Part shown: piece by piece, positions 48,366 through 59,632 of the stretch
How the letters are laid out: the number at the start of each line of letters is the position of its first letter
Numbering within the stretch: position 1 is the stretch's first letter
Notes under the pieces: generated by a model
Told to the model about the DNA's origin: nothing
The model's input: the letters and a program-made list of their open reading frames with translations, nothing else
The model's database searches: none
Made by a program: the position numbers and the translations under genes
Assembly: GCA_002794785.1 (NCBI GenBank)
Contig: NBBA01000011.1
Span: forward strand, 1,302,001-1,366,000
Reading direction: 5' to 3'
DNA from: Coniferiporia sulphurascens
Taxonomy: Eukaryota > Basidiomycota > Agaricomycetes > Hymenochaetales > Hymenochaetaceae
Length of the DNA stretch: 64,000 nucleotides

Positions 48366-49730
48366 ATGTCTATACAGAAAGCCCTGGTGGACGAGGAGGC
48401 CAACATAGAACTTGCATATATCGACTCGGACCCTGTACCAGGAGACACATACACCACGCTCGTCTGCGTCCACGGCCACACTTATCATGCCCGTACGTAG
48501 CCCCTCCCCACAATCAACACGTACTAACTCGACCCAGACAGTTTCTCCCGCCTCCTCCCGCTCGCCCCAAAGCACAACCTCCGTATCATCGCGCTCAACC
48601 GGCGCGACTACACTGGCTCGACGCCGTTCTCCCCCACCGAGCTAGCCGACCTTACCGGAAGCTCCGAGTCTGCGCACACGCGCTTTCTGCAGGCGCGGGG
48701 CGCCGAGATCGCGCGCTTCCTCGTTCGAATGATCGTGGAGAAGAACCTGCCACGCGCTAGCGCGGACGGGAAGTCGGGCGGGCTCGCGCTGCTTGGCTGG
48801 TCGCTCGGGAACGTGACGACGATGGCGTTTGTGAGCAACCTGGACACGTACCCGCGCGAGGTGCTCGAAGTGCTCGAGCCGTACCTTAGGACGTTCTTCA
48901 TGTACGGTATGTATGTGCCCGACCCGGCCCCACCCCGCATTACGATTGGTGCGTTTCTCTAACATACACTACGACCTGCAGAGCTCCCGGACAACAGCCT
49001 CGGCCATCCAGCGCCCGAAGGCGGCTTCCATCCCTACAACGACCCCTCAATCCCCGAACGCATGCGCGGCGTCGTCTTCGGGACGTGGGCCTCGTCGTAC
49101 TACGTTCACCCCGCGTATGCTGCACCCAACTCCAACTCCAGCTCCAGCTCGAACCCGACAGACCGCTCGCTCACCGCACTAGAACAACGCGCGCCAAAAC
49201 GCACAGCACGCGGGCGGCGCGCATGCACGCTCGACACGCTCACGCCAGACGAGCTCCTCGCATGCGTGGACCCCGCACCGGACGCGCGCTCCGAGCGGCC
49301 GTTGTGGCGCCTCCCGCTTGCGCTCCTGCGGGCGCAGACGCACAGAATCCTCTCCCCGTCACCGTCTGCGGCCGCCAACACCGGGCCGCCGCTCCCCGCA
49401 CTTAAGATACGCGTCGTGTACGGTCTCGCGTCGCCGTGGACCGTGCAGTGGGAGACGTGGGCGCTCGAGCGGGAATGTGCGGAGCGGGCCGCAGCGACGG
49501 CGCAGACATCCGTGGCGGGCCAGGACCAGGACCAGGGCGTAGGCGTAGGCCTCCAAGTCCGGCCTATCAAGTTCGTCCCGGTGAAAGACGCAAACCACTT
49601 CGTAAGCGCGCGCCTTTTCCTTTTGCCCCCGCTAGTGGCTGACTAACGTTTATTTCTATTTCTATCTTAGCTGCATTGGGACGACGCGGAGACGTTTTTA
49701 AAGGTCTGCTCGGAAGGAATTAGGAATTAG
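48366..49730 (+). CDS. Alpha/beta-hydrolase fold protein
   Basis: Predicted serine hydrolase (esterase or lipase type); the substrate is unknown. Exons 48366-48492, 48538-48906, 48982-49601 and 49671-49730 join in phase to 391 residues, with GT-AG introns of 45, 75 and 69 bp. Visible features are an early VCVHGHTYHA strand-loop (oxyanion region), LNRRDYTGSTPFS, the nucleophile elbow GWSLGN with its serine, the cap-like segment RTFFMYELPDNSLGHP, and a late histidine in DANHFLHWDD that fits the catalytic His. That last motif is assembled only by splicing exon 3 to exon 4. Residues around 220-270 form a Ser/Asn-rich then Arg-rich insertion (about 49120-49260). The candidate catalytic acid is not certain. 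The gene converges on the one at 50803-52422. It resembles a basidiomycete family of uncharacterised hydrolases. Confidence 0.88.
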
Positions 49731-50802
49731 GATCTAGGAAGCTTTGAAGGGACCAGCAATTAGCGCTTTGAACCTACTACCTAGGAATTGGGGAAATGGG
49801 AAGTGAGAAAAAAAAAGTGGAGACGTGGGGAACGGCCGTGATACAACACGCAATATATACTTGTGCGCGGCATAAGTAACAGTGAATATAGTAAACAGTA
49901 CATACGCGTGCGTGTTTGCAGGATCGTAAAAAAGAAGAAGAAAAAATGGCTCGTGAGGGGTGTCGTGTCGTCATGGAGACGCTGCCACACAGGGGGAAAG
50001 CGTGCGATGTGGGAGTGGTGGTAGGTGGGAATGGTGGGCGAAATTGCAGTGAGCATTGAGTGGTGGGTATGCAATGGGAGAAAATACATATTAATACGTC
50101 ATTATCAGTTATTGGATGGGGCGTGGCTTTTAGGACGAGTGCGTGCAAGAGTTGAGAAAATAAATGGTTGAGTATCAGAGCCCGAGCCCGAGCCCGAGCC
50201 TAGGGTGCGGCCGCACAACAAAACAAACCGAATTAGGGGGAGGTACGCATGGCGGGATCTTTCTTTCTTTCAAAAAGTGTACAAATCCCGGTCGTAATCG
50301 CGAGAAGGGGAGAGCCACCGACGTGCCTTGCTAATTTCAAAACCAAATAGCAAATAGCTCCGGAAAGAGGCCGGGAAGCGTAGGGCAGTATGGCGATGGT
50401 GACGGTGATGGCGTGGTGTGGTGTGGGGGAATAATGTTGCCGTCGGCCCTGGGCCCAAACATGGGAGTAGTCGAGCAATGTCAACGAAGTCTACCCGGAC
50501 GGCTGGCATTTGCGCGCAGAGACGGAGTCGTTGCTGACGCCGACTTCGCCCGAACCTCGAGCCGGAACGCATGCAGACACTCCTCGCAGCGCGCAAGCGA
50601 CGACACCGCCAGACGACGTGTGTGTCGCATCTCGGCGTACAGAGTGCGCGCGAATTCTGAGGTCGGCGGGGACATTTTCGGCTGTGAGTTCAAATTCAAG
50701 TTCGGATTCACGTTCGCGTTCGCGTTCATGTTCGGGTTATTGCTCTCTAGTAGTTTCTTGTACTCTAAAAAATCGGAAGGAAGAGGGAGGGAACAGTTCG
50801 AA
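49731..50802. other. Convergent 3' intergenic region
   Basis: It lies between the stops of two converging genes. It contains a GAGCCC tandem repeat at 50177-50200 and several ORF shadows, but no gene. A terminator is expected on each side; no clear signal could be assigned. Confidence 0.6.
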
Positions 50803-52422
50803 TTAGTCCGTGATATAAATCGACATTAGAGAAAAGAGAGTGAGACTACCTCTCGTCCCACCATGATACCCCTCCCCCTCTCCCTTCCTCTGCCGATACC
50901 GATACCGATACCCACTCGGCGCAGTAAAGCGCAGCGGCCCGCCGTCACACATAACCACACCTGCAAGCATCCTCGGTACGCCGCCAACCACACGCACCGC
51001 ACGCTTAAGCAGACTTTCTCTGCCCCCCTCATCATCACAGCAGCAGCAGCAGTGGCGCGCCGCCGCCTCGAGGATACGCACCAAGTTGCCGAGCTTGCGC
51101 TGCATCGCGGCTGCGAGGGATGTAATAGCCGTAAGCTCCGTCGCTATTTGCTCTGAGGGCGAAATGCGTCTCTCTGCGTCCGCGTCTACTATGCGCACAT
51201 GGCTGGAATGGATACGAATGTGGATACCGTCGCTGCACGCTCTCAGAAGTGCGCGCAGGACTTTCACCAAGGTAGTTGCCCGTACCCTAAGTTCATCGAC
51301 GAGCAGCGTCACCTCTCGTTCCAGCGGGCCGGGCTTCTCGGCAGGGGCTCTGCAGTAAGTGAACGGTATTTCCATATGAGTATAAGAAACTTTCAATTAG
51401 AAATTTGCCGAAAGAAGAAAAAATAATTTGGTGGCGCGTGGAAGTGTACTGTAGTAGACGTACCGGTTGACGACCTTCTGCCACTCTGACACAATGTCGA
51501 GAAACGCTTTGGCGTACTCGACAGCTCGCGAAAGGGCGGTGCAGTCCATGTCTATGCGACTCCCTCTATCTGGCGTGCCGGATGCAGACTTGGGGGAAGC
51601 GCGAGAACGCGGGGGAGTGGGTGCGGACGTAAGAGCGCCAGAGGGGGCGGGGAGAGTACTCGGCCTTGCTCCAGCGCCTTCTCCCGTCTTCCCAGACACA
51701 CCGAGCCGCGGCTCAGGGAACGATACGGAAGGTACGGGGGGGACAAAGCTCTGCGCGGCAGACAGAGCCCTGTACGACTTTCGCGCAGCGTACTTGCTCG
51801 CGAAGGAGGAGCCTGCACCCGCCGCGCCGGCGTCGTGTAAGTACGGCGTGGGGAATTTGGGGGATCGCGCCATTGGTGTGGAGGGGAAGTACAGGACGCG
51901 CGGGGCGGGCGCGGGTACCGGGGTAGGTGCGGGAGCGTGGGTGAGGGTGGAGGTGGGGACGATTACGGGGATAGGGAACGCTGGTGGGGGCGCAGGCGCA
52001 GAATACCCGGGCGTCGGAGCGCCCGTTGCGGACTGGCGGCGGTAGTACGCCCCGCCAGTATTGATGTCCGGTCGCCTCGCAGGCATGTTGTAACTCGCAG
52101 GTCGGTGATGATAGCTTGCGTTAAGGCCTGTCCCTGCTGCAGGCCGTGCAGAGCTCGCGCCAGCGCCGGCGTTTGCTGCATTCGCAGGGGCAGAATCTGG
52201 TGCGCGGTATCCTGAACTTGCATGAGCGGTGTGCGTAAAGCCTAAGGACGCCCGACGTTGGCGCTGCTGGTTGTGCTGGCGGGAACGCTGGGCTGCCTGT
52301 AGATCCGCATAGACCTGCTCTTTGACTTCGCGTATGTGGCGCGCCATGCGGGTGCCGCCGCTCGCAGCACCGAGCCCGGGCGGGGGCGTAGGGAACGCAC
52401 CTGGTGCGGGGCGGGATGTCAT
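50803..52422 (-). CDS. Unrecognised 501-residue protein with disordered N-half and helical C-half
   Basis: I do not recognise this gene. Exon 1 (52422-51464) and exon 2 (51349-50803) join across a 114-bp GT-AG intron in phase. The N-terminus has a basic helical stretch (HIREVKEQVYADLQAAQRSR) followed by about 200 residues rich in Ala, Pro, Ser and Tyr. The splice lies inside a predicted helix: SRAVEYAKAFLDIVSEWQKV before it and APAEKPGPLEREVTLLVDEL after it. Amphipathic helices follow, to about residue 420. A run of five cysteines (CCCCC, from a CTG/CAG microsatellite near 51040) and a YRYRYRQRK basic patch precede the end. No signal peptide or membrane span is visible. The start is the first in-frame ATG, with an in-frame stop upstream not checked. 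Confidence 0.68.
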
Positions 52423-53550
52423 AGAGCGTCAGGCGTCGGGTATATGGGCGTGGACGTGGTCGTGGTCGTGAGCGTTGGGGCAATCGTGAACGTTGAGAAA
52501 GTCGTGAGTGTTAAGGTGGACGTGGGCGTAGGCGTATGTGCGGGAAGACAGTAGGACAAGACCCGTTTCTCACATGCCCGACCGCCCGAACGACCGCCTG
52601 CCTTTATACTCGTCAATTCAAAAAAAGGACACTACAAGAAAGAAAATAAGAGGCAAAAGGCGCCGAGGGGACGTCCGCAGCAGCAAGTTTTAGTGCGGCG
52701 TCAGAACGCAGGCGTCTATCTTCCAAAGCGGGGGTGGGGAAGAGAGGAGGGAGAAACTCAGGCCGGGGGCGAAGACTGATACAGACGACTGACGACTGAC
52801 GACCGGCTGCTCGGAAGCTAATCTGGCCCCAGACACAAACGCAGGCGCAAATGAAAGAAGTGCAGATGCGAGCGAACGGGCGCGCAGTGCGCAGTAACAA
52901 GGGGGAAGGGGGCGGAGCATATTGGCGTTAGCGATTGGTGACGAATATGATCATGATGCGGGGACGAACAAGGATCTTGTTTCCCCAGAGCCCACTGGGA
53001 CGGGTTCAGTTTAGGGATTCATGCGCCCGTTATGTTCATTCCCAAAGTGGTTTGTAGGCCCCGACGAGACAGATATCAAAGGTAGCGAGATGCTAGATTC
53101 CATCATCATCATCATCATCATCATCCCCGTGGCTGTCCTTGTGTTGAATTTTGATGCATCTTGATTCTTGACTGTGATCTTGAGGCCTTGGACGGGAGGG
53201 ATCAACAGGGAGATATGCAGATGGATGGGTTTGGATTGATATGAGTCAAAGACTCCTAAAGGTCGTCGGTAGGTAGGGAACACTTATGAACGCGGTGGCG
53301 AATATCAAACTTATATAGCGACGACACCCATTTCGCGTATGATCGCCGCAGAACGCGCGTAAAACCCTATCCATCATTTTCCCACGCAATCTTTACGGAA
53401 ATAAACACGTAATTTCTCGATGAATAAAATTAAACTGAGTATCAGCGCTGATCCATACCTGAATCCTACTTACTTACGATTACATGCTATGTGTACAAAA
53501 AGAAAGAAAGAAAGAAAAAAAGGGGAAAAAAAGACAGCATAAAAGTCCAC
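52423..53550. other. Intergenic region with (CAT)8
   Basis: It lies between two genes on the - strand: upstream of the 52422 start and downstream of the 53551 stop. It contains (CAT)8 at 53101-53124 and a poly-A/G-rich stretch near 53490-53535. No gene was seen. Confidence 0.6.
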
Positions 53551-55651
53551 TCAAGCGGCGATATCACTAACAACAAGTCTATAATATCCATCCCCCTCTC
53601 CCAGGGTACTCGCGGCCATCGCCATATCCCTCACAATGCCCAACCCCATCCCGCCCAGTCCCATCCCCGCTCCACCAAGTCCCATCGCAATCCCGCGTCC
53701 CCTCCCCATCACCTCCATTCCCAACCCCATCCCCCGCCCGGCCATTAGAGTCGGCCACGCAGCAACCGTCGCACTACGTTGCGTCATCTTCATCTCCCAC
53801 TTCGCGAGCTTCCGCGCTATTTTCACATGATGTCGTTCTAGCTTCTCTGCGAGCCGCCGCTCCTTCTTCTCTGCGCGCTGAGACTGGCGGAGTGCCCGAC
53901 GCGCATGCTTGTGCGCGCGGCGATGATCCCGATACGAGTGCGCGTCATTGCCTACTGAGGCAGCGGCGCCTTCTGTGGCTACGAAGGTGGCACCTTTCGA
54001 CGATGAGGCAGGCTCGGGCTCGGGCCGCACATCAGCGCCTGAGTGCTTAACGTCGGGCTCAAAATCGAACTCCGAGTCACTCGACTCGGAAGAACTCGAA
54101 GACGACGAGCTCGAGGACGAGCGCGAGCGCCCTCCACGTCCGTGTCTATGCCCGTGTCTACCTCTTTCGTGTCTGCCAGAGGACCGACGCCCGCCGTACC
54201 CTCCGCGATCGGGAAACCCACGTCCACGTCCGCAGCCGAAGCCGCGCCCAAAACTGCCACGTCCGCGACCGCGGTCGAAGGGACCCGGGAAGAATCCTGC
54301 TCTGTCGTCGCCGGGTGGGGGCATAGGTGGTCCTGGGAACGTTCCTGGCATAGGCGGCATCCCTGGCATTGGGGGCATGGGAGGCATCCTTGGCATTGGT
54401 GGCATCGGGGGGATAGGAGGCATACCCGGCATCGAGTGCATTGGGGGCATGGGAGGCATCGGGGGCATGGGCGGCATAGGAGGCATGGACGACATGAAGG
54501 GATACGCATAAGGCGTAGGGGCCGTAGAGGAAAAGGGATGAGTTGGGGTGTTTGGCGAGGACTGAGACGGAGTGACCGGAATAGAGTCAGGTGGGGGGAG
54601 GGATTTGTCCCCGTTCAACCTGCGCGAGCCGCGGGCGAGGACAACGTCGAGACCGCGCGGGTGGAAGAAATTCTGTGGGTTAACGCAAAGATTTAGTTAG
54701 CTCGTTTTGGGGTTTCTTTTAAAAAAATGTTGTACAAGAGGAAGAGACACATACGCTGTTCCATGTATCGACGAGTGCGCCTGGCCCCTGCGTCGTATCG
54801 TCCTCACGCTGCTTACCCGTGCTAGAGCTAGATAGCGAGCGTCTCAATTCTGAGTAGAGTGTCGTCGGATGGTTAGTAAATGACGCGGCGAAAGTAAACG
54901 CAGGAGTAGGAAATGCACCTTTGAAGATCGAGTTCATGCCTCCAGAGTCTGGCGGTGCGAGCCGTGCGGCTGTCTGCAAATCACCAAGGAATCTAAACAC
55001 AGGGCGCAATCGTTATTTAGAAAACCTCTTCCATATACTCAAGCAGAGTCTTGGGACAGCCAGTTAATCTCACCTTGCCCAGTCCTGCCCATCCACGCCC
55101 CGCTGCGTGAATGGATGCGGCTGCACGTCCGAGGGCGGGGGCGTAGCAAAGAACCCCTCCTCGAGTTTCTTCCCGCGCGAATGAACTACGAGCGGCGGGA
55201 ACCGCGAGTAGGACGTCGCACCCGCACCTGCCGTATGGGGTACGTCCACCCCTCGCGATTTGGAGTTTTGAGGCGGTGTCGGACGAGAGGAACCCGACTC
55301 CTCGCGAGGCGTCGAAGTCGTTGGTCCCGGGCCGCGGCTGCCAGCTCTTGCTCTTGCAGCAGCAGCTTTCTCGTCAACCGGCACGCGGCCTTCAGTGTGC
55401 TCGGGGGAGATAGACACAAAGTCATACGCGGGCGGGGCCTCGCCGTCAGCGATGTTGAGGTCGCCGTGCAGGCGCGCAGCGAGGTCCCCAAGCCCGTGTT
55501 CACCCGGCGGGGGCACGTTGGTCTCTGGAAGGGTCGCGTAGAAAACGTGTGTCGCTCTGGTCAGACCGGCGAAGCTGTCACGGTCGCCGTCTGCTGTGCC
55601 CGCCCCGGGGCCGAGGGCGGGCTTTTCGTCGTACGAGGGGAGGACGATCAT
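53551..55651 (-). CDS. Unrecognised 645-residue protein with Met-Pro repeats, RG-rich and Ser-rich tracts
   Basis: Exons 55651-55074, 54992-54755 and 54672-53551 join in phase across introns of 81 and 82 bp. The junctions sit in well-ordered sequence (QDWAR-FLGDLQTA, VDTWNS-NFFHPRGLDVVLARG), which supports them. The N-terminal third has PSYDEKPALGPG, APPAYDF and an acidic/Ser-rich linker; the middle (NSIFKGAFPTPAFTFAASF and NFFHPRGLDVVLARGSRRL) looks like the conserved core. The last exon has about 14 MPP/MPG units at 54500-54340, a Gly/Arg tract (RGRGRGSFGRGFGCGRGRG), an eleven-serine run with acidic context, then a Lys/Arg-rich predicted helix (RQSQRAEKKERRLAEKLERH) and a Gly/Met-rich tail. 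RG and MPP tracts suggest RNA or protein condensation functions, but that is inference. I recall similar uncharacterised basidiomycete proteins; no function is assigned. Confidence 0.75.
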
Positions 55652-56342
55652 GGTGTAGGGGTGAAGCAGGGGGACGACGACCGGTGTGGGTGCTTTATAG
55701 ACAAGTGGTACTTGCGTGCTGCGGCACAGTTGGGATGCTGATGGCTGATCAGCGCCCGAGTTATGCGGCTTTTCGTCCGACTGCGGATCGCTTTGCAGCC
55801 CTGTGCAACCCAGTGCTCCGTCACGGTTGCCGCTTGTTTATTTGGAAGAAAACAAATTCACTTCAGCTCTTTCCTTTGATCCTTGCCTGCACCTGTACAG
55901 TGTAACGAAAACGAGGACAATCCTTCAAGACAAACGGAGATTGTAAGAATACCATAAATAAAGTTCTCATGACTCGGAAGGCCTGCGCGGCACACAAATT
56001 ACCATATCAACGTCTTGAAAATAATCAGATAACGCTAAACCTTAGGATCAGGCACTGTACTAAAAATATTGTCGGGCCAGACCGCCTGGTACGCTAAAAG
56101 AAAGAAAATATCCAGTCCTCTATGCACCACTCTTCTGCCGTATGTTATTCCCTTACACAGGGCGGACCTACTACCTGAAGACCGAACCATCACTAAAAAA
56201 GGCGTTCTTATTCCGGGACAGTATACTTGGTAACATCTCACAAAAAAAACCCATATCAACAGTCAACCTGGCACGCCTTTAATACTCCAGTCCGAGCTCC
56301 TCTGTGTCTCCAAGTCATTATTATCACAAAACCTAAGCGCTA
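55652..56342. other. Intergenic region, 0.7 kb
   Basis: It holds the promoter side of the gene starting at 55651 and the 3' side of the aldo/keto reductase. It is AT-rich after 55920. No gene or RNA feature was seen. Confidence 0.65.
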
Positions 56343-57924
56343 TCAAGCACCCAACGGCGGCGTATCCGCGAACAGCTGCTGATGCATACCCTCAGGGTAT
56401 CGTGCTCCACCCTTCTTAATCGCAACCAGCGCCGCATTCTCCGCGATAGCGCGCACTTCTGTGACCTCTGCGTCCGTCAGAACGACGTCGGCACTACCTA
56501 TATTTTCTTTGAGATACTGTATTTAAAACATGCCGAAAGGCGCATCAGTCGAGGTGATGTACTTGTGGCAAGAAGAAGGAAGAGGAGGGGGGGAAGGCCC
56601 AGCGCACCTTGACTCGCGTTGTGCCTGGGATGGGGATCACGTCGTCGCCCTGGGCGAGGAGCCACGCAAGAGCGACTTGCCCACACGTCGCGCCGTGTCT
56701 GTCGCCGATTACCTGCAACGCGTTGGCGAGGGCAAGAATGTTTGGGAAATTCTCCTTTGAGTAGGTACAGTTATCGTCGTCGACATTTTTTTGTTTGTTT
56801 GTTTTGTTTTCGGCATTAGGAATATTTTGGACATGTCAGGTAGAGTTTTAAGAAAGGGATAGTATTTTTTTTTTAAATCCACGCACCGCGGGATATTGCG
56901 TCTGAAATCGCCCTCCTCAAAATCGTCTGGTGATTTCTGTATAGCGGGGGGAGAAAGCAATTGTCAGAACCATCTCGACACCACGACCCGACTCAAGCCA
57001 GAGGAGAAGAAAAAAACACCGCACATATTGTCCAGTCAGCAGCACGCGTCCAAGGGGCGAGTACGCAACGACCGCAACGCCGAGCTCGCGCGCAGCCGCC
57101 AGGAGACCGACCTCGGGAAACTCGATATTGAGTGTGAACGGCGAATACTCGACCTGGATTGCGGCGATCGGGTGTACTGCGTGCGCGCATCGCAGCGTCG
57201 AAGCGGAACATTCGAAGAGGCCGATATGCTTTATCTTTCCTTCTCTGAGATTTTTAAAGAAAAAGAAAAGGGGGGGGAGGTAAGTACGGGATAGACGCGC
57301 GGGACTGTGGTGAGCCGCGTACTTGACGAACTCGGCGAGTGCGCCATAGTCAGGTCTACAATCGAGATAAAGCGCCGTCACCCTCAGCGCCAACAGTGAT
57401 TACCCCGAAACAAAAAGGCATACCGATGGAGGTAATACAAATCCACATAGTCAACGCCAAGCTTCTTCAAAGACGCATCAATCGCTTTCCGCGCGTGCGC
57501 AGCGCTGCCGTCAACAGCGAGGCCCCAACGAAGCCGAATTTCGTCGCAAGGAAGATCTTGGAGCGCTTTCTCGTGCGTTTGAACCTGGAGAGGGTCCCAT
57601 TTCTATTATTACACTCACCACGAGCTTCCTGCGAAGCATTCATGGCTTATAATAAACGCGTACCACTTCCCCAGCAGCTCCTCACTATCGCCATAAACGT
57701 CCGCGCTGTCCCAGTAGTTGCATCCGGACGCATATACCGCGTCGAAGACCTGCAGCATTCGGCATTTCCGGTTAGCGGACTCATCCCTACAACGAGCCTG
57801 AGCGCGCCTCATCGGACAAAGGCGCAGCCTTGAGGTAGAACGCACTGAGGCCCATTGCGCCGTAGCCGAGACAGAATATCTCTCTTCCCCCGATCTTGCG
57901 TGTCTTGGACCTTGAATCGGACAT
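56343..57924 (-). CDS. Aldo/keto reductase, frame damaged (possible pseudogene or assembly errors)
   Basis: NAD(P)H-dependent oxidoreductase of the aldo/keto reductase fold; the substrate is unknown. Eight exons can be traced: about 57924-57800, 57749-57664, 57584-57424, 57355-57323, 57244-57025, 56936-56887, about 56764-56608 and 56516-56343. The catalytic tetrad is visible: Asp and Tyr in [11 protein letters not shown], Lys in FLATKFGF, His in [10 protein letters not shown]. Later family signatures are [54 protein letters not shown] and the cofactor-binding [19 protein letters not shown]. There are three defects. Exon 1 reaches a stop in frame and does not join exon 2 in phase. Exon 3 is 161 nt where its splice phases need 162. 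Exon 7 lacks an AG acceptor before TAC TCA AAG (AC is found). Identity is firm; intactness is doubtful. Confidence 0.8.
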
Positions 57925-58603
57925 ACTATCGAAATGGTATGTAGCTCAGAAAGTATCTAACTAAGAAGAGTTTGTCTTTGCGGTCGTTGAAAGTCGAGAG
58001 TGGGTTGTTGTTGAACTTTGGATGCCAGTGCCTTCAGCTCAGCAGAGTGAGCCCCCTTTTTTTACCTGTCTTTGCTGGCAGTAAGAATAGCAGCTTTGGC
58101 GAGGATAGGGTTCTTCCAGAAAATTGTTCGTCTTGCTTATTGCGCACCCAAGCTACAAACCACCCATAGCTTCGCCATGTATACCAGTAGTAAGCCTGGC
58201 ACATACACATACGCGCGTTGCGTGTACATCATGATGTTAGCCGGCGTGCCGATCCAGTCAAACAAGCAACAACAGTGGCGGCCCCCTAGTACAGTATACC
58301 GCAAACAAGAACAAACACAACACCCGCTCTCACTAGTACTGCGGCAGGTTGCAGACTCGAGCGTCGCATATGTAAAAAAACACGTCCGTCAGAAGCCCGG
58401 GCCCGTTCCTGAGCTGGTAGTTTCAGGTGCGCTGCTATCCGAGTCCTCTCTTCTCATTAACTTGAGACTCGAAGACACCCTCTTCATTCCAGAATCAGAG
58501 TTGAACGCCCGTTCAAGCTGAACGGCGCACTGAGGCTTCACCCACCACTGGCACTTCCTCGAACCAACCCACGATCCCGGGCCAATTTACCGCAAAACTA
58601 ACG

Positions 58604-58639
<36 letters not shown>

Positions 58640-59632
58640 TGCTAGACCGTAGACCGTGACCCGTGACCCACCTCTCGGAGACAGAGTTTTTTTTGCTGTG
58701 CTTCTCGCAGAGCGCAGAGCAGCAGCAGTAACACGCACTGGCAGCGGCCGAATCAAATAACACATAGCTAAATTTTGTCTAAGGATGTGATTTTGTATGA
58801 GGGGGCACATGGTAGTAGTACAGTAGTGTACTATTTAATCACTGACCTATTTGGACTTGGATCTCGAGAGCCGACCGCCAGTGGGTTTTCGGTACCAAAA
58901 CAAAAAAAAAAAGAGCAATAGTGATAGTGTTATTGTTATTGTTCCTCCTCACCCTGATTAATCAACGAATGACTTTGAACGTCGTGCCAGTGTCTGACTT
59001 GCTGCTTGAACTCGAAGACAACTCCAGGGTCCGGCTCGGACTCCCAATCCGAGATACAACACCGCGGTCCGCGACCGAGTCCAAGGCAGGTGCAAGGTGC
59101 GAGAGTAACGAATTACATATAATATAGATCGTTGACGCTAACCCCCCATCCACCAGTGTACTATGTACAAGTACGTGTATATCATACCCTATATCACTGA
59201 CCATTGACCATTGCATTGTCATTGTCATTTCATGTAAATGCAAAACACTATATAACGAACGTTGCGTTGGCCTTGGCTTTCGCTTTGACTTCGATATAAA
59301 AGCAAACCGAAAAAAAAGGAAAGAAAGAAAGCAAGAAAAAAAAGCATTGCATTGCATTAACATTCGCGCGCGAGTTGGATCGGCTTGGCTTGGGTCCTTA
59401 AGGGACCCCCACTAAAAAAACAAAAACAACACATATACTCCATACACCATGTATCACCATGTATATCGACGATCACCGCACCACTGCACCACTGCTCCAT
59501 TCTTAAGAAAGGCCCCCCCCGTCCATAATCGTAATCGTAACCGCAACTGCAACTGTAAAACCCTCAGGGAGCTTGTTGGAAGCCGCCCCGAGGAGTCCGC
59601 GCCCAGTCTCCAGTCTCCGACGACCGAAGAGC
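57925..59632. other. Intergenic region with (GTA)12
   Basis: It lies upstream of the aldo/keto reductase and downstream of the aspartokinase stop, 1.7 kb. It holds (GTA)12 at 58604-58639, poly-A runs, and repeats such as GCATTGCATTGCATT near 59345. No gene was seen. Confidence 0.55.
58604..58639. repeat. (GTA)12 microsatellite
   Basis: Twelve uninterrupted GTA units, 36 bp, the longest perfect trinucleotide repeat noticed in the window. Confidence 0.93.
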
